This document shows, in pieces, positions 55,295-64,000 of a DNA stretch of 64,000 nucleotides. The DNA comes from Bacillus kwashiorkori (GTDB taxonomy: Bacteria > Bacillota > Bacilli > Bacillales > Caldibacillaceae): positions 702,233 through 766,232 of the forward strand of contig NZ_CTDX01000016.1 in the NCBI RefSeq assembly GCF_001375515.1, in the 5' to 3' direction. How positions within the stretch are numbered: position 1 is the first letter of the stretch; every line of letters starts with the position of its first letter. Below the pieces are notes generated by a model, which searched no databases, had not been told where the DNA came from, and was given only the letters and a program-made list of their open reading frames with translations. Position numbers and translations under genes: made by a program.

Positions 55295-56887
55295 TTAAGT
55301 CGGATTTTTTTGGAAAGCTGCAGGAATTGCTTTTTCTTTCTTATTTTTCTCCTTAACCTGTTTAACTGTCTCTTTTTGTTCCAGACTGTTTGTTTGTAAA
55401 TCATTACGAATTGATTTAAAAAATGCCGTGGCCATTAATAAGGCAATGACTGTAAACGGTAATGCTGCCACAAGAGATGCGGTTTGTAAACCTTGCAATC
55501 CGCTCGAAATTAAGAGCACACCCGCTATGGAACTTAATAAAATTCCCCATATAATCCTCATATAAAGAGGCGGATGTTGACTACCGTTACTAGACATACT
55601 ACTTAAAATATATACAGCTGAATCGGCAGATGTAACAAGGAACGTCATTATTAAAAACAGAGCTGTTACAGATAAAATATTAGAAAGTGGCAAACTTTGA
55701 AAGGTCGTAAATAAAGCACTTGTAATATCATTATTTACAGCAGCAGCAATATTCGCTCCTTCGAATAAATCCATATACAAGGAGGTACCTCCGAAAATCG
55801 CCATCCAAACTAGCGCAATAGCAGGAGGTGCGACCATAACACCTAACACAAATTCACGGATCGTTCTTCCACGGGAAATTCTTGCAACAAATGCCCCGAC
55901 GAAAGGTGACCATGCTATGACCCAAGCCCAATAAAACACAGTCCATTCTTTAACCCAAGTATTGCCAGAATACGGAGTGAGTCTTAAACTATAGGAAATA
56001 AAATTGGAAAAATAATCTCCTAAGGCAACGGTAAAAGTTTCAAGAATAAACACAGTTGGACCAGTAATAAAAACAAACAGCATCAATGCAATTGCGACCG
56101 TCAAATTTATATTACTTAACCATTTGATTCCACGGTTTAACCCGGTCGTAGAAGATATAATAAATAAAACGGTCATTACAACAATTATTATTAATTGTGT
56201 TGAAGTACCATTACTCACGCCAATAACAGAGTGTAACCCGCCATTCATTTGAGCGACTCCAAGCCCGATAGAAGTGGCTATACCAGTAATAGTTGCTACA
56301 ATTGCTAATATATCGATTCCACGTTTAATCGGTTTAACCCGTCGTTTGTTGCCGATTAATGGTTCTAGAGAAGTAGAAACTAACCCATTTTTATTCTTTC
56401 GATATTGGAAATACGCCATACATAGACCAACTATTGCAAAAATAGACCATTGACTAACTCCATAATGGAAAAAAGAATAATCCATTGATAGTCTGGCAGC
56501 CTGTTCGGATAGAGGTTCCACTCCTTGCATTGGCGGTGTGAAAAAATGAGTCATTGGCTCGCCTACACCATAAAAGACTAAAGCAATACCAAAACCAGCT
56601 GAAAATAACATTCCTATCCAAGTGAAAAGTGGATAATCAGGTTTTTCATTCGCTTTACCTAATTTAATTTTGCCGAATTTACTAAAGGCGATAAAAAATA
56701 GAAAAACGACAAATAAAAAGATTGCTAATAAATATAACCAGCCAAAAGATGAAGCAGTATATTCATATACAATACTTGCCCAGTTTCCAAAAGTTGCAGG
56801 AAACAACGATCCTATAATGACAAAACCCGCTATGAACATTGCCGAAATCCAAAACACACTATTTAATTTACTCTTTGAATAATCCAT
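55295..56887 (-). CDS. opuD: BCCT-family glycine betaine transporter (OpuD type)
   Basis: A 530-residue, 12-helix betaine/carnitine/choline transporter taking up compatible solutes. BCCT marks are GMLFSAGFGIALVFYGVGEP (helix 3-4), ATITGIATSIGLGVAQMNGG (glycine stretch of helix 5), and the Trp-rich helix FYWAWVIAWSPFVGAFVARISRGRT (helix 8). The charged C-terminus (QKETVKQVKEKNKKEKA) is of the type that senses osmotic state in BetP/OpuD. GAAAGGAAG precedes the ATG. The precise substrate (betaine versus choline or carnitine) cannot be told. Confidence 0.9.
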   Translation of the reverse strand: MDYSKSKLNSVFWISAMFIAGFVIIGSLFPATFGNWASIVYEYTASSFGWLYLLAIFLFVVFLFFIAFSKFGKIKLGKANEKPDYPLFTWIGMLFSAGFGIALVFYGVGEPMTHFFTPPMQGVEPLSEQAARLSMDYSFFHYGVSQWSIFAIVGLCMAYFQYRKNKNGLVSTSLEPLIGNKRRVKPIKRGIDILAIVATITGIATSIGLGVAQMNGGLHSVIGVSNGTSTQLIIIVVMTVLFIISSTTGLNRGIKWLSNINLTVAIALMLFVFITGPTVFILETFTVALGDYFSNFISYSLRLTPYSGNTWVKEWTVFYWAWVIAWSPFVGAFVARISRGRTIREFVLGVMVAPPAIALVWMAIFGGTSLYMDLFEGANIAAAVNNDITSALFTTFQSLPLSNILSVTALFLIMTFLVTSADSAVYILSSMSSNGSQHPPLYMRIIWGILLSSIAGVLLISSGLQGLQTASLVAALPFTVIALLMATAFFKSIRNDLQTNSLEQKETVKQVKEKNKKEKAIPAAFQKNPT

Positions 56888-57451
56888 CCACTCTTCCTTT
56901 CAAAATCATTAATTTGATCCACTGTATTGAAGAAAATATTGATGAACAACACAATGGTAATCGAAAAACGAAGGGGAACCACTTAAGGATGTACTCAATA
57001 GGATACTGTTAGAGGAATTACAGTATGACACCAATGAGTGGTTTGTCACAAGGAATTATTTTTCGTACCTTCGCAATTCAAAAGCCTCTTTACATGGAAC
57101 TTTTACAAGCTGACACTTATAAGCCCCGATGTTGCCCCAAATGTTAAGTACAGCATTCAAACAGATTTGTCCCCTTCTTTTAGTAAAGAGACATTGTGAA
57201 ATTAGGAAAAATAATTCTTCGGACTATAGTAATCTTCCATATTTTCGTTTCCAATATTCACCTCCTTTAGTGTTACATCTTAACAAAGATAAGATGAAAT
57301 ATCCAACATTAAAACCTTTAATTTATATTTTGTTACCCTAATAAAAAATGTTTTAAACATTAATATTGCTGATCAATATTAGCTTTTTATTAATTATAAA
57401 ACCTAAAATTAGGCTATTTCACTATTTATTTAAATTTAGAGCACTGCCCTT
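56888..57451. other. Intergenic region without recognisable gene
   Basis: About 560 bases upstream of the betaine transporter. It holds several short open stretches (the longest about 70 codons at 57129-57341, without a ribosome binding site or family resemblance) and AT-rich sequence toward 57440. It presumably includes the transporter promoter. The composition at 56940-57260 resembles degraded coding sequence, but no family is recognisable. Confidence 0.5.
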
Positions 57452-57479
57452 ACCAAATTTGCTGTACTTACATATAGTA
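57452..57479 (+). promoter_or_regulatory. Candidate sigma-K promoter of a YjcZ-family gene
   Basis: AC (57452-57453) and CATATAGTA (57471-57479) are separated by 17 bases, matching the sigma-K pattern (AC, 16-17 bp, CATAnnnTA). It lies 27 bases before the ATG. Confidence 0.45.
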
Positions 57480-57505
57480 ATATCGAATGAAATGGAGGTG
57501 TTGAT

Positions 57506-57598
57506 ATGGGAGGAGCAGTAGGTGGAGCAGGTTTTGCTTTAATCGTTGTATTATTTATCCTACTTATCATTGTAGGAGTCGCATATGTAGGCTGGTAA
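57506..57598 (+). CDS. YjcZ-family sporulation miniprotein 1
   Basis: A 30-residue peptide, [20 protein letters not shown] then IIVGVAYVGW: a Gly/Ala N-terminus and one hydrophobic helix. The core [17 protein letters not shown] is the hallmark of YjcZ-family sporulation proteins. AATGGAGGTG lies before the ATG. It is divergent from two close relatives at 57753-58031. Function unknown; probably a spore-membrane or coat miniprotein. Confidence 0.85.
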   Translation: MGGAVGGAGFALIVVLFILLIIVGVAYVGW

Positions 57599-57630
57599 AA
57601 TAAGCATCAATCTCACCAACCTTTCTTCAA

Positions 57631-57668
57631 AAACGAATGGCCACGAATATGTGGCTATTCGTTTTTTT
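57631..57668 (+). terminator. Terminator of YjcZ-family gene 1
   Basis: AAACGAATGGCCAC (57631-57644) pairs with GTGGCTATTCGTTT (57651-57664), 13 of 14, then T's. Confidence 0.92.
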
Positions 57669-57675
57669 CATTCAA

Positions 57676-57712
57676 AAGGCTGACACCGTATCAGTTACTT
57701 GGTGCCAGCCTT
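57676..57712 (-). terminator. Terminator of the minus-strand YjcZ pair
   Basis: AAGGCTGACACC (57676-57687) pairs with GGTGCCAGCCTT (57701-57712), 11 of 12; U-rich on the minus strand. Confidence 0.75.
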
Positions 57713-57752
57713 CTTTATTTGGAAGTTATAATAATTTACACTTTACATATAG

Positions 57753-57896
57753 TTAGCAAATTGCTGCGCCAACGATAATTAACAAGATAAATAAAACTAC
57801 GATTAACGCAAACCATCTACCTGTTCCAAATCCATAATGTGGGGCACTATATCCGTAAGATGGACAGCATCCGCCGAAACCGTAACCGAATCCCAT
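57753..57896 (-). CDS. YjcZ-family sporulation miniprotein 2
   Basis: A 47-residue protein: an N-terminal Gly/Tyr/Cys-rich part ([20 protein letters not shown]) followed by the hydrophobic core [17 protein letters not shown] and ending in Cys. The N-terminus resembles B. subtilis YjcZ and small coat-like peptides. GAGGAGGGTTG precedes the ATG. It starts 24 bases after the stop of the next upstream relative, so the two share a transcript. Confidence 0.85.
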   Translation of the reverse strand: MGFGYGFGGCCPSYGYSAPHYGFGTGRWFALIVVLFILLIIVGAAIC

Positions 57897-57920
57897 AAAC
57901 AACCCTCCTCAAAATTTATT

Positions 57921-58031
57921 TTAATAAAATCCATAACCTAAATATGCTGCACCAACGATAATCAACAAGATGAAAAGGACAACTATTAGCGCAAATCCTC
58001 CACCGCTTGATACTCCAACTGCTCCACTCAA
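57921..58031 (-). CDS. YjcZ-family sporulation miniprotein 3
   Basis: A 36-residue peptide with start TTG behind GGAGGTGG, sequence [20 protein letters not shown] then [16 protein letters not shown]. Same hydrophobic core as its two neighbours. First gene of the two-gene minus-strand unit, with a sigma-K-like promoter 30 bases upstream. Confidence 0.82.
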   Translation of the reverse strand: MSGAVGVSSGGGFALIVVLFILLIIVGAAYLGYGFY

Positions 58032-58060
58032 AAAAACCACCTCCAATTAAGGTTTGGAAT

Positions 58061-58088
58061 TAATATATGTGTGTTCATCACAATTTGT
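58061..58088 (-). promoter_or_regulatory. Candidate sigma-K promoter of the minus-strand YjcZ pair
   Basis: Read on the minus strand: AC (58088-58087), 17 bases, CATATATTA (58069-58061). Same arrangement and spacing as the candidate at 57452-57479, for a homologous gene. Confidence 0.5.
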
Positions 58089-58123
58089 AATGGATAAAAT
58101 CCCAATTATAAAAAAATAGTAGC

Positions 58124-58318
58124 CTAATTTTTAAATAGAGAGTTAATTTTACGTACCAACGGATCCACTTGACCAATAATTTTATTTGCCTCGTTTAATG
58201 ACTTAGAAATTTTTTCAAAATCTAGCCTGCCATCATCCGTTTGGAAAAAACGAAGAAGCGAACGATTATGGTGTGGTGGAATGAATGGTCGTTTTCCAGG
58301 TTGCCGATACGGATACAT
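58124..58318 (-). CDS. YppG-like small protein
   Basis: A 64-residue protein, MYPYRQPGKRPFIPPHHNRS then LLRFFQTDDGRLDFEKI. The Pro/Arg-rich start and FxTxDGxxDxxKI followed by a helix ending in VDPLVRKINS resemble the YppG family of bacilli (function unknown, often found with spore genes). The frame extends upstream to 58369, but AAAGGAGGG before ATG 58318 sets the start. Located beside the YjcZ group on the same strand. Confidence 0.65.
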   Translation of the reverse strand: MYPYRQPGKRPFIPPHHNRSLLRFFQTDDGRLDFEKISKSLNEANKIIGQVDPLVRKINSLFKN

Positions 58319-58540
58319 AATCAATCCCTCCTTTACAATTTGACAAATAAATGAAAGCCAATAGTTCATAACCTTGTTTCTTTATAAATAGTTTATTATT
58401 ATTATAAAGACTTGTTTGGATATTTGTTTAATTTTTCATAAAAAATAACAAGTGAAATATTTTTTAACGGAAGAGAAAATGAAACCCATTACATGGTAAA
58501 ATGAATGTTGTACTAAACAACGATTGAAAGGACGATTAGT

Positions 58541-59416
58541 TTGAACATCCTATTGAAAAATTCTGACTTGCTAGTAGAAATTCGCGAACTTGGGGCAGAG
58601 ATAGTCCAGATTAAAAATTTACACAACGATTTAGCGTATATTTGGCATGGCGATCCGAAATATTGGTCTGGTCATGCACCAGTACTATTTCCGATAGTCG
58701 GCAATGTAGCAAATGGAGAAATAAGAGTTGATGGTATAACATATCAATTAAAAAATCACGGGTTTGCACGGAAAGAAACATTTGAATTAGTTTCACAAAA
58801 TAATACAACTGCCCAATTCAAGTTAATTAGTAGTGAACGTACTCTATCTGTATTTCCATACCATTTTGAACTAGTGATAACATATACTTTAGCTAATAAT
58901 CAATTGAATATAGATTACTTAGTTAATAACATCGATAGTCGGGATATTTATTTCCAACTTGGAACGCATACTGCTATTAACTGTCCGATAAATAAGGAGT
59001 CAGCTTTTCAAGACTACTTTCTCGATTTTGAAGAACCTGAGACATTAATCCGCTACTTCATGGCGGAAGGAAATGTGTTCAAAGAGAATGAGTCAGAAAT
59101 AGTGATAGAAGATGAAACACTTTTACCTTTAAATCATTCATTATTCTATGACGGATCATTAATAATGAAAGAAACGAACTCTAACAAAGTAACGTTAAAA
59201 AACTACTTGACAGATCATCAAGTTGTCTTTACTTACACAAACTTCCCGACAATGGTGCTATGGCAACCAAAAGATGCTCCGTTCATTTGTATCGAACCTT
59301 GGCATGGGTATCCAGATACAGAAGGTTTTATTGGTGAATTTAAGGAACGGGATAAAGTAATTTCCTTACAGCCAAATCAACGCTTTCAAGCTAGTCTTCA
59401 CTTGCAAATTTTTTAA
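58541..59416 (+). CDS. Aldose 1-epimerase family protein (LacX-like)
   Basis: A 291-residue galactose-mutarotase-fold enzyme interconverting sugar anomers. Conserved residues are His in KNHGFARKE, His in LGTHTAIN, and the catalytic Glu in FICIEPWHGYPD. Length and motifs fit the LacX/YphB-like branch. The start is TTG behind AAAGGACG. It may be co-transcribed with the SDR gene 43 bases downstream; the true sugar is unknown. Confidence 0.88.
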   Translation: MNILLKNSDLLVEIRELGAEIVQIKNLHNDLAYIWHGDPKYWSGHAPVLFPIVGNVANGEIRVDGITYQLKNHGFARKETFELVSQNNTTAQFKLISSERTLSVFPYHFELVITYTLANNQLNIDYLVNNIDSRDIYFQLGTHTAINCPINKESAFQDYFLDFEEPETLIRYFMAEGNVFKENESEIVIEDETLLPLNHSLFYDGSLIMKETNSNKVTLKNYLTDHQVVFTYTNFPTMVLWQPKDAPFICIEPWHGYPDTEGFIGEFKERDKVISLQPNQRFQASLHLQIF

Positions 59417-59459
59417 TCAATTTGATAAGAAACTTGTAGAATGGGGGTGAGGAGAAACG

Positions 59460-60281
59460 GTGAAAGTTGCTTTAGTTACTGGTGCAAATAGCGGATTTGG
59501 GAAACTAACGACATTACAACTTGCAAAAAACGGTTATACAATCTTTGCAACAATGCGCAACTTATCTAATAAAGAGAATTTAATAGCTGAAGCAAAACAG
59601 TTAGGGATTGACAAATATATTTGTCCAGTAAAGATGGATGTAACATGCTTGGACGATATCGAAAAAGTTTATAAATATATGAGATCACATTCTGACAAAC
59701 TAGACGTACTAATAAATAATGCTGGTTTTTGCCAAGCAGGTTTTTTTGAGGAATTAAGTAAAGAAGAATGGGAAGAACAGATAGCAACAAATGTCTTTGG
59801 TGTCATACATGTAACGAAAAAAATGTTACCGTTACTCAAACGAGCAAAGGGGAAGGTAATAAATATTAGTAGTGTTAATGGAATTCTTGGATATCCTGGA
59901 ATGTCACCTTATGCAACATCCAAATTTGCTATAGAAGGCTTGAGCGAGAGTCTTAGATTAGAATTAGTGTTAGAAGGTGTTTTCGTATCTGTTATTGAAC
60001 CGGCTGCCTATCAGACAAATATTTGGACAAAAAGTTTGGAAAGAATAGATTTAGAAAAGAAGCGGAGTCCATTTCAAACAAACCTAATTGACGAAGCGGT
60101 GAAATCAAAAAATAATAGCGGTGATCCAATGGAGATTGCTTTATTAATAGAAAAGATTTGCAAAACAAAAAAACCGAGATTTCGTTATCCAGTCGGTAAA
60201 GGGGCAAAACGATTAGCAATGGCTAAACGGTTTCTTCCTTGGTCGTTTATTGAAAAAATAGCATTAGCAAAGTTAAAGTAA
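59460..60281 (+). CDS. Short-chain dehydrogenase/reductase
   Basis: A 273-residue NAD(P)-dependent oxidoreductase of the classical SDR type. Cofactor motif VTGANSGFGK (TGxxxGxG), NNAG (DVLINNAGF), catalytic Ser in INISSVNG and Tyr-x3-Lys in SPYATSK. The PG-type segment VSVIEPAAYQTNIW follows. The substrate is unknown; the C-terminal RFRYPVGKGAKRL region is common among retinol/ketosteroid-like SDRs. Start GTG with GGTGAGGAG upstream. Confidence 0.88.
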   Translation: MKVALVTGANSGFGKLTTLQLAKNGYTIFATMRNLSNKENLIAEAKQLGIDKYICPVKMDVTCLDDIEKVYKYMRSHSDKLDVLINNAGFCQAGFFEELSKEEWEEQIATNVFGVIHVTKKMLPLLKRAKGKVINISSVNGILGYPGMSPYATSKFAIEGLSESLRLELVLEGVFVSVIEPAAYQTNIWTKSLERIDLEKKRSPFQTNLIDEAVKSKNNSGDPMEIALLIEKICKTKKPRFRYPVGKGAKRLAMAKRFLPWSFIEKIALAKLK

Positions 60282-60344
60282 CTATTTATAATATTCAACA
60301 AACCATTTATAATAAAGAAAAAACTTTGTTGTAGGGGAGAGAAG

Positions 60345-61067
60345 ATGAAAAGGTTTATTCCAGTTCTTCTATTAATATTTGTATTAATCGGTTGTTCCAA
60401 TCAATATGAAAAAGAGCCATTGAAAAAAGTTACCTTTCATAATATTCATACCCCTACCATGTCAAGCACTCTCCCATTAAATGGAAAAAGGATTGTCATT
60501 GACCCAGGTCACGGAGGTATTGATGCTGGTGCTGTAGCTAATAATTTATACGAAAAGGACGTTAACTTAACGATATCCAAATATACGAAAAAATACTTAG
60601 AGACGCTCGGCGCGAAGGTATATTTAACACGTGATTCTGACAAAGCACTAACATATGAATACCGTGTTAAAACTAGCATTTACTACAATGCAGATATTTT
60701 TATCTCTATCCACAATAATAGTGATGTTCCATCTAGCAACGGAACAGAAGTTTATTATAATGAATTTCCTTATATGGGGGAGAACAATCCATTTCCGTCC
60801 GAAAGCAAACAATTAGCAAAAGCCATCCACGATTCCTTAACAATGCTCGGAAATTTAAAACAAATGGGAGTAAAAGAAAATAACTATTTTGTTTTACGAA
60901 AAAATTCGATACCTAGCGTACTAGTCGAGGTAGCTTTTTTAACAAATATTGACAATGCGAACCGATTAAAGAATCCCGATGATTTGCAAGCATTTGCTTC
61001 AGCTATCGCTATCGGAATACAAAACTATTTTTTGCCAAAAGAAAGTGAAGTCTTTTTAATTCAATAG
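60345..61067 (+). CDS. N-acetylmuramoyl-L-alanine amidase, lipoprotein (Amidase_3)
   Basis: A 240-residue exported cell-wall hydrolase. Lipobox VLIGC (Cys17) predicts a lipoprotein. The Amidase_3 domain has zinc ligands in IDPGHGG (His), LYEKDVNL (Glu), and SIHNN (His), and the catalytic Glu in VEVAFLTN. Cleaves the bond between MurNAc and L-Ala of peptidoglycan; in spore-formers similar enzymes act in germination or sporulation, which cannot be decided here. GTAGGGGAG precedes the ATG. Confidence 0.93.
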   Translation: MKRFIPVLLLIFVLIGCSNQYEKEPLKKVTFHNIHTPTMSSTLPLNGKRIVIDPGHGGIDAGAVANNLYEKDVNLTISKYTKKYLETLGAKVYLTRDSDKALTYEYRVKTSIYYNADIFISIHNNSDVPSSNGTEVYYNEFPYMGENNPFPSESKQLAKAIHDSLTMLGNLKQMGVKENNYFVLRKNSIPSVLVEVAFLTNIDNANRLKNPDDLQAFASAIAIGIQNYFLPKESEVFLIQ

Positions 61068-61195
61068 TATGTGGTTAGTTAGGATATAATTAATAAAAAC
61101 TTATCAATTATAAAAGCTGTAACGTTATATAACATGTTAAAATAAATGTTATAAAGAAAGTATGATTTTTGGATCTTTACAAAAGGATGGTTATG

Positions 61196-62362
61196 ATGGC
61201 TGAAGAACATATTACAAGATTGACATTAAATGATAAGCAATATATTTTGATTGGGACTGCACATGTGTCTAAAACTAGTGCTGACTTAGTAAAGCAAATA
61301 ATTGAAAAAGAACGACCTGATTCTGTTTGTATAGAATTGGATAAAGGCAGGTATCAATCCATTACAGAGGGTAGTAAGTGGAAAAATATGGATATTTTTC
61401 AAGTGATAAAAGAAAAAAGAGCGACATTGCTTTTTATTAACCTTGCATTATCCTCCTTTCAAAAGCGAATGGCCAACCAATTTGGTATTAATCCAGGGCA
61501 AGAAATGATCCAAGGGATTGAATCTGCTAAAGAAGTGGGGGCAAGATTAGTACTTGCTGATCGTAATATTCAAACGACATTTTCAAGAATTTGGAATGGG
61601 ATTGGCCTTAAAGGGAAAGCTTTACTTTTGTCCCAACTTATTTTTAGTATTTTTAGTAAAGAGGATATAACAGAAGAAGAATTAGAGAAGATGAAATCAA
61701 AAGATACTATTGATGCGATGCTGCAGGAATTTACTGAACATTTTCCTTCATTGAAAAAACCTTTAATTGACGAAAGAGATCAATATTTAGCACAAAAAAT
61801 TAAGGATGCACCTGGCGAGAAAGTTGTTGCGGTCCTTGGAGCTGCGCACGTTCCAGGAATAACAAAAGAAATACATCACGATCATGACTTAAAAAAATTA
61901 ACGGCAGTACCGCCCAAATCGAAAATTCCGAAAATAATTGGCTGGTCGATTCCTGCCATTATTTTAGTTACCATTCTATATACTTTTTTTGCAAATCCTG
62001 AAGCAGGACTTAGACAAACAATTAGTTGGATCCTTTGGAACGGTTCTTTTTCAGCTATTGGAACAGCCCTCGCCTTTGGCCACCCGTTAGCAATTGTTAC
62101 AGCATTTTTTGTAGCACCTATTACATCTTTAAATCCACTGCTTGCAGCCGGATGGTTTGCAGGACTAGTACAAGCATTTGTGAAACGGCCAAGTGTGAAA
62201 GATTTTGAGTCTATTTCAGATGATATTACATCAGTGAAAGGTTTTTGGAATAATAAAGTGACAAGAATATTACTTGTCGTTATATTAGCTAACCTCGGTA
62301 GTTCATTAGGGACATTTATCGGTGGAGCAGATGTTTTGCGGTTATTTTTTAAGCATTTATAA
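61196..62362 (+). CDS. TraB-family membrane protein
   Basis: A 388-residue protein: TraB/PrgY-like domain (about 1-225) with IGTAHVSKTSADLV at the start and VLGAAHVPGI near its end, followed by four predicted helices (about 245-388). Such proteins occur in archaea, plasmids (pheromone shutdown) and bacteria, and are predicted metalloproteases. No pheromone system is apparent here. The frame opens at 61169; AAAGGATGG at 61182-61190 best fits ATG 61196 (61193 also possible). Confidence 0.85.
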   Translation: MAEEHITRLTLNDKQYILIGTAHVSKTSADLVKQIIEKERPDSVCIELDKGRYQSITEGSKWKNMDIFQVIKEKRATLLFINLALSSFQKRMANQFGINPGQEMIQGIESAKEVGARLVLADRNIQTTFSRIWNGIGLKGKALLLSQLIFSIFSKEDITEEELEKMKSKDTIDAMLQEFTEHFPSLKKPLIDERDQYLAQKIKDAPGEKVVAVLGAAHVPGITKEIHHDHDLKKLTAVPPKSKIPKIIGWSIPAIILVTILYTFFANPEAGLRQTISWILWNGSFSAIGTALAFGHPLAIVTAFFVAPITSLNPLLAAGWFAGLVQAFVKRPSVKDFESISDDITSVKGFWNNKVTRILLVVILANLGSSLGTFIGGADVLRLFFKHL

Positions 62363-62367
62363 AATGG

Positions 62368-62406
62368 AAAAGGTTGTCGAGAATTATTTGTCGGCAACCT
62401 TTTTCT
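62368..62406 (+). terminator. Terminator of the TraB-family gene
   Basis: AAAAGGTTGTCGA (62368-62380) pairs with TCGGCAACCTTTT (62391-62403), one mismatch, T-run at the end. Confidence 0.88.
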
Positions 62407-62445
62407 CTTCGAAAATTCAGAACTTAAATTAAAAAATAACAAACG

Positions 62446-62498
62446 AAAAATGAGGCTACCAAATGAAGAATAGAAAATTTCCCCAATAGGTTAGCCTC
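62446..62498 (-). terminator. Terminator of rlmN
   Basis: Read on the minus strand: GAGGCTAACC pairs with GGTAGCCTC (one bulge), followed by U's from the AAAAA at 62446-62450. Confidence 0.75.
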
Positions 62499-62504
62499 CT
62501 ATTA

Positions 62505-63566
62505 TTATCTCGCTTGTTTTAATTGTTTACTTCGTAGTTGACCACATGCAGCATCAATATCTGTTCCATGTTCTTGACGAATAACACAATTTATGTTGTT
62601 TTTCTTTAATGTATCGTAAAATGCTAAAATAGACTCTTTTGTGCTTCTTTTATAATGAATGTGCTCATTCACCGGATTATACGGAATTAAATTCACGTAT
62701 GATAGGTGACGAATATCTTTTAATAAGTTGGCGAGTTGCTGTGCTTCTTCTACATGATCATTTACATCTTGAAGTAAAATATATTCAAATGTAACACGGC
62801 GATTCGTTTTTTCTAGATAGTATTTAACAGCACTCATTAATTTTTCAATTGGAAAAGCTCGATTAATTTTCATTATTTGTGAACGCAACTCATTATTTGG
62901 TGCATGTAGTGATATAGCTAAGTTAATTTGCACATCGAGATCGGCGAATTCGTAAATTTTCGGAACGATACCACTTGTGGAAACAGTAATATGTCTTGCG
63001 CCGATGGCCAATCCTTTTGCATGGTTAATTATGCGGAGAAAACTAACTAAGTTAGTAAAGTTATCAAATGGCTCGCCGATACCCATAACAACAACATGGC
63101 TGACACGTTCATCTTGTCCAATTTCATCGAGATGTTTTTGAACATGCATAATTTGTTCAACAATCTCACCAGCTTCTAAATCACGGCTTTTCTTTAAAAT
63201 GCCGCTTGCACAGAAGGAACAACCAATATTACAACCAACTTGGGTAGTAACACAGACAGATAACCCATATTTTTGACGCATTAATACCGTTTCAATTAAA
63301 TTACCATCCGGCAGTTGTAATAAAAATTTTACGGTTCCATCTTGGGAGACTTGTTTTATTTGCACGTTTAATGAATTAATGGTGAAATTTTCTTCTAATA
63401 ATTGTACACATTCTTTATTTACATTTTTCATATCTGAAAAATGATTAATTCGCTTCTGGTATAACCATTCCCACACTTGTACAGCACGAAATTTCTTTTG
63501 TCCGTTGCTAACTAAGAAATCAGTTAATTCCTCTATCGTCAATCCATAAATGGACGTTTTTTTCAT
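62505..63566 (-). CDS. rlmN: 23S rRNA (adenine2503-C2)/tRNA (adenine37-C2)-methyltransferase
   Basis: A 353-residue radical-SAM methylase acting on A2503 of 23S rRNA. The cluster motif [11 protein letters not shown] is intact, with the [12 protein letters not shown] glycine motif, the [10 protein letters not shown] segment, and the C-terminal catalytic Cys in [11 protein letters not shown]-terminal [20 protein letters not shown] is typical. ATGAGGT precedes the ATG. Monocistronic. Confidence 0.97.
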   Translation of the reverse strand: MKKTSIYGLTIEELTDFLVSNGQKKFRAVQVWEWLYQKRINHFSDMKNVNKECVQLLEENFTINSLNVQIKQVSQDGTVKFLLQLPDGNLIETVLMRQKYGLSVCVTTQVGCNIGCSFCASGILKKSRDLEAGEIVEQIMHVQKHLDEIGQDERVSHVVVMGIGEPFDNFTNLVSFLRIINHAKGLAIGARHITVSTSGIVPKIYEFADLDVQINLAISLHAPNNELRSQIMKINRAFPIEKLMSAVKYYLEKTNRRVTFEYILLQDVNDHVEEAQQLANLLKDIRHLSYVNLIPYNPVNEHIHYKRSTKESILAFYDTLKKNNINCVIRQEHGTDIDAACGQLRSKQLKQAR

Positions 63567-63683
63567 ATTAAAACCTCATTTCAATTAGACTCACTGGAAA
63601 ATACGCTACCCTTCATTATATTAATTCTTTATGAAGATAACAAGTGTGAAATAAAGGAATCTCTAGAAATACCCACTTTCTTT

Positions 63684-64000
63684 TTATGAACGGTACATTT
63701 TTACAAAGACAGGAATATAAGCAATAAAGGATAAGGATAAAAAAATACTAGTTATAACTAATAAAATAGTGACTAATGTTATATCCATTTCTGGGAAGGC
63801 GATTAAAGCAACCGTTGCTACGTAAAAGACAGCGGTCGACACTTTTCCATACCATTTAGCCCCATCTAATTTCTTTCCTTTTTTCAATAATATTAAACCG
63901 TTAATTCCCATAAATAATTCTTTAATAACAAATAATACAACGAGCAGCCACATATAGGAATAGCGAAACATTAAGCTAAAAGCAATTGCTGCCTGTGTTA
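63684..64000 (-). CDS. CDP-alcohol phosphatidyltransferase family protein, 5' end outside window
   Basis: The frame remains open to the right edge, so only the C-terminal 105 or so residues are here. The segment LVVLFVIKELFMGINGLILL followed by LDGAKWYGKVSTAVF matches the C-terminal half of CDP-alcohol phosphatidyltransferases such as PgsA-like proteins; the catalytic motif must lie beyond the edge. An ATG at 63971 is internal to the protein and not a start. Three hydrophobic helices are visible. Confidence 0.75.
   Translation of the reverse strand, partial: TQAAIAFSLMFRYSYMWLLVVLFVIKELFMGINGLILLKKGKKLDGAKWYGKVSTAVFYVATVALIAFPEMDITLVTILLVITSIFLSLSFIAYIPVFVKMYRS

Noticed and set aside
57129..57341. 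70-codon ORF upstream of the YjcZ cluster
   Set aside because: No ribosome site, low-complexity translation, no family; treated as non-coding.
1..64000. Search for tRNA, rRNA, T-box, common riboswitches, CRISPR repeats and phage genes
   Set aside because: None was seen by eye. Short or divergent RNAs could have been missed; tRNAscan-SE and Infernal runs would decide.

Overview
The window comes from an AT-rich, endospore-forming member of the Bacillaceae that can respire nitrate. Evidence for the group: spore-specific genes (an SspH-type SASP, a YuzL-like protein, a gerA/gerB/gerC germinant-receptor operon, yteA, three YjcZ-family miniproteins, a complete sulfolactate operon in the B. subtilis yitD-yisZ order), strong AGGAGG-type ribosome binding sites, frequent TTG/GTG starts, and many close relatives of B. 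subtilis proteins (NarGHJI, BmrC/BmrD, YlbC, RlmN). The species cannot be named from sequence alone. No rRNA, tRNA, CRISPR array, prophage or intact insertion sequence was found.

Layout. 1-9300: small spore-type protein, nitrate transporter narK, a divergent hemerythrin-domain protein, the respiratory nitrate reductase operon narGHJI, and the channel gene mscL. 9300-13500: a GC-rich dispersed repeat, oligoendopeptidase F, a nicotinamidase-like hydrolase, a YitT-type membrane protein and a second kind of repeat. 13500-17400 (minus strand): the sulfolactate operon, which activates sulfate, reduces it to sulfite, adds sulfite to PEP and dephosphorylates the product. 17500-24800: two MFS exporters, an orphan protein, a second copy of the GC-rich repeat, an AlaX-type tRNA-editing protein, a K+/H+ antiporter, a 567-bp element bounded by inverted repeats, and msrA. 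25000-30800: small membrane and sporulation proteins (YndM-like, YteA), a divergent XdhC-like protein, a multi-pass protein of unknown function, the peptide transporter dtpT, and sspH.

30900-38600: two heterodimeric ABC multidrug exporters in tandem (YfiB/YfiC-like, then BmrC/BmrD). The second has a strong promoter, a 25-codon leader peptide, alternative hairpins and an intrinsic terminator, which is the architecture of ribosome-mediated attenuation. 38700-51000: CoA pyrophosphatase, rhodanese, RNase H, a frameshifted EamA transporter, the ger operon, a Lon-like protease, exoA, a ferredoxin and a decayed mug. 51100-64000: DegV, a CAP-domain protein, a secreted subtilase, a cold-shock protein, a betaine transporter, the YjcZ cluster, an aldose epimerase, an SDR, a lipoprotein amidase, a TraB-family protein, rlmN, and a CDP-alcohol phosphatidyltransferase cut by the window edge.

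Together the genes serve anaerobic nitrate respiration, osmotic stress (mscL, opuD, antiporter), drug efflux, and spore formation and germination. The best leads are the attenuator before bmrC, the histidine phosphatase in the place of the ComB phosphatase in the sulfolactate operon, the inverted-repeat element at 22261-22827, and GC-rich repeats that all lie between convergent genes.
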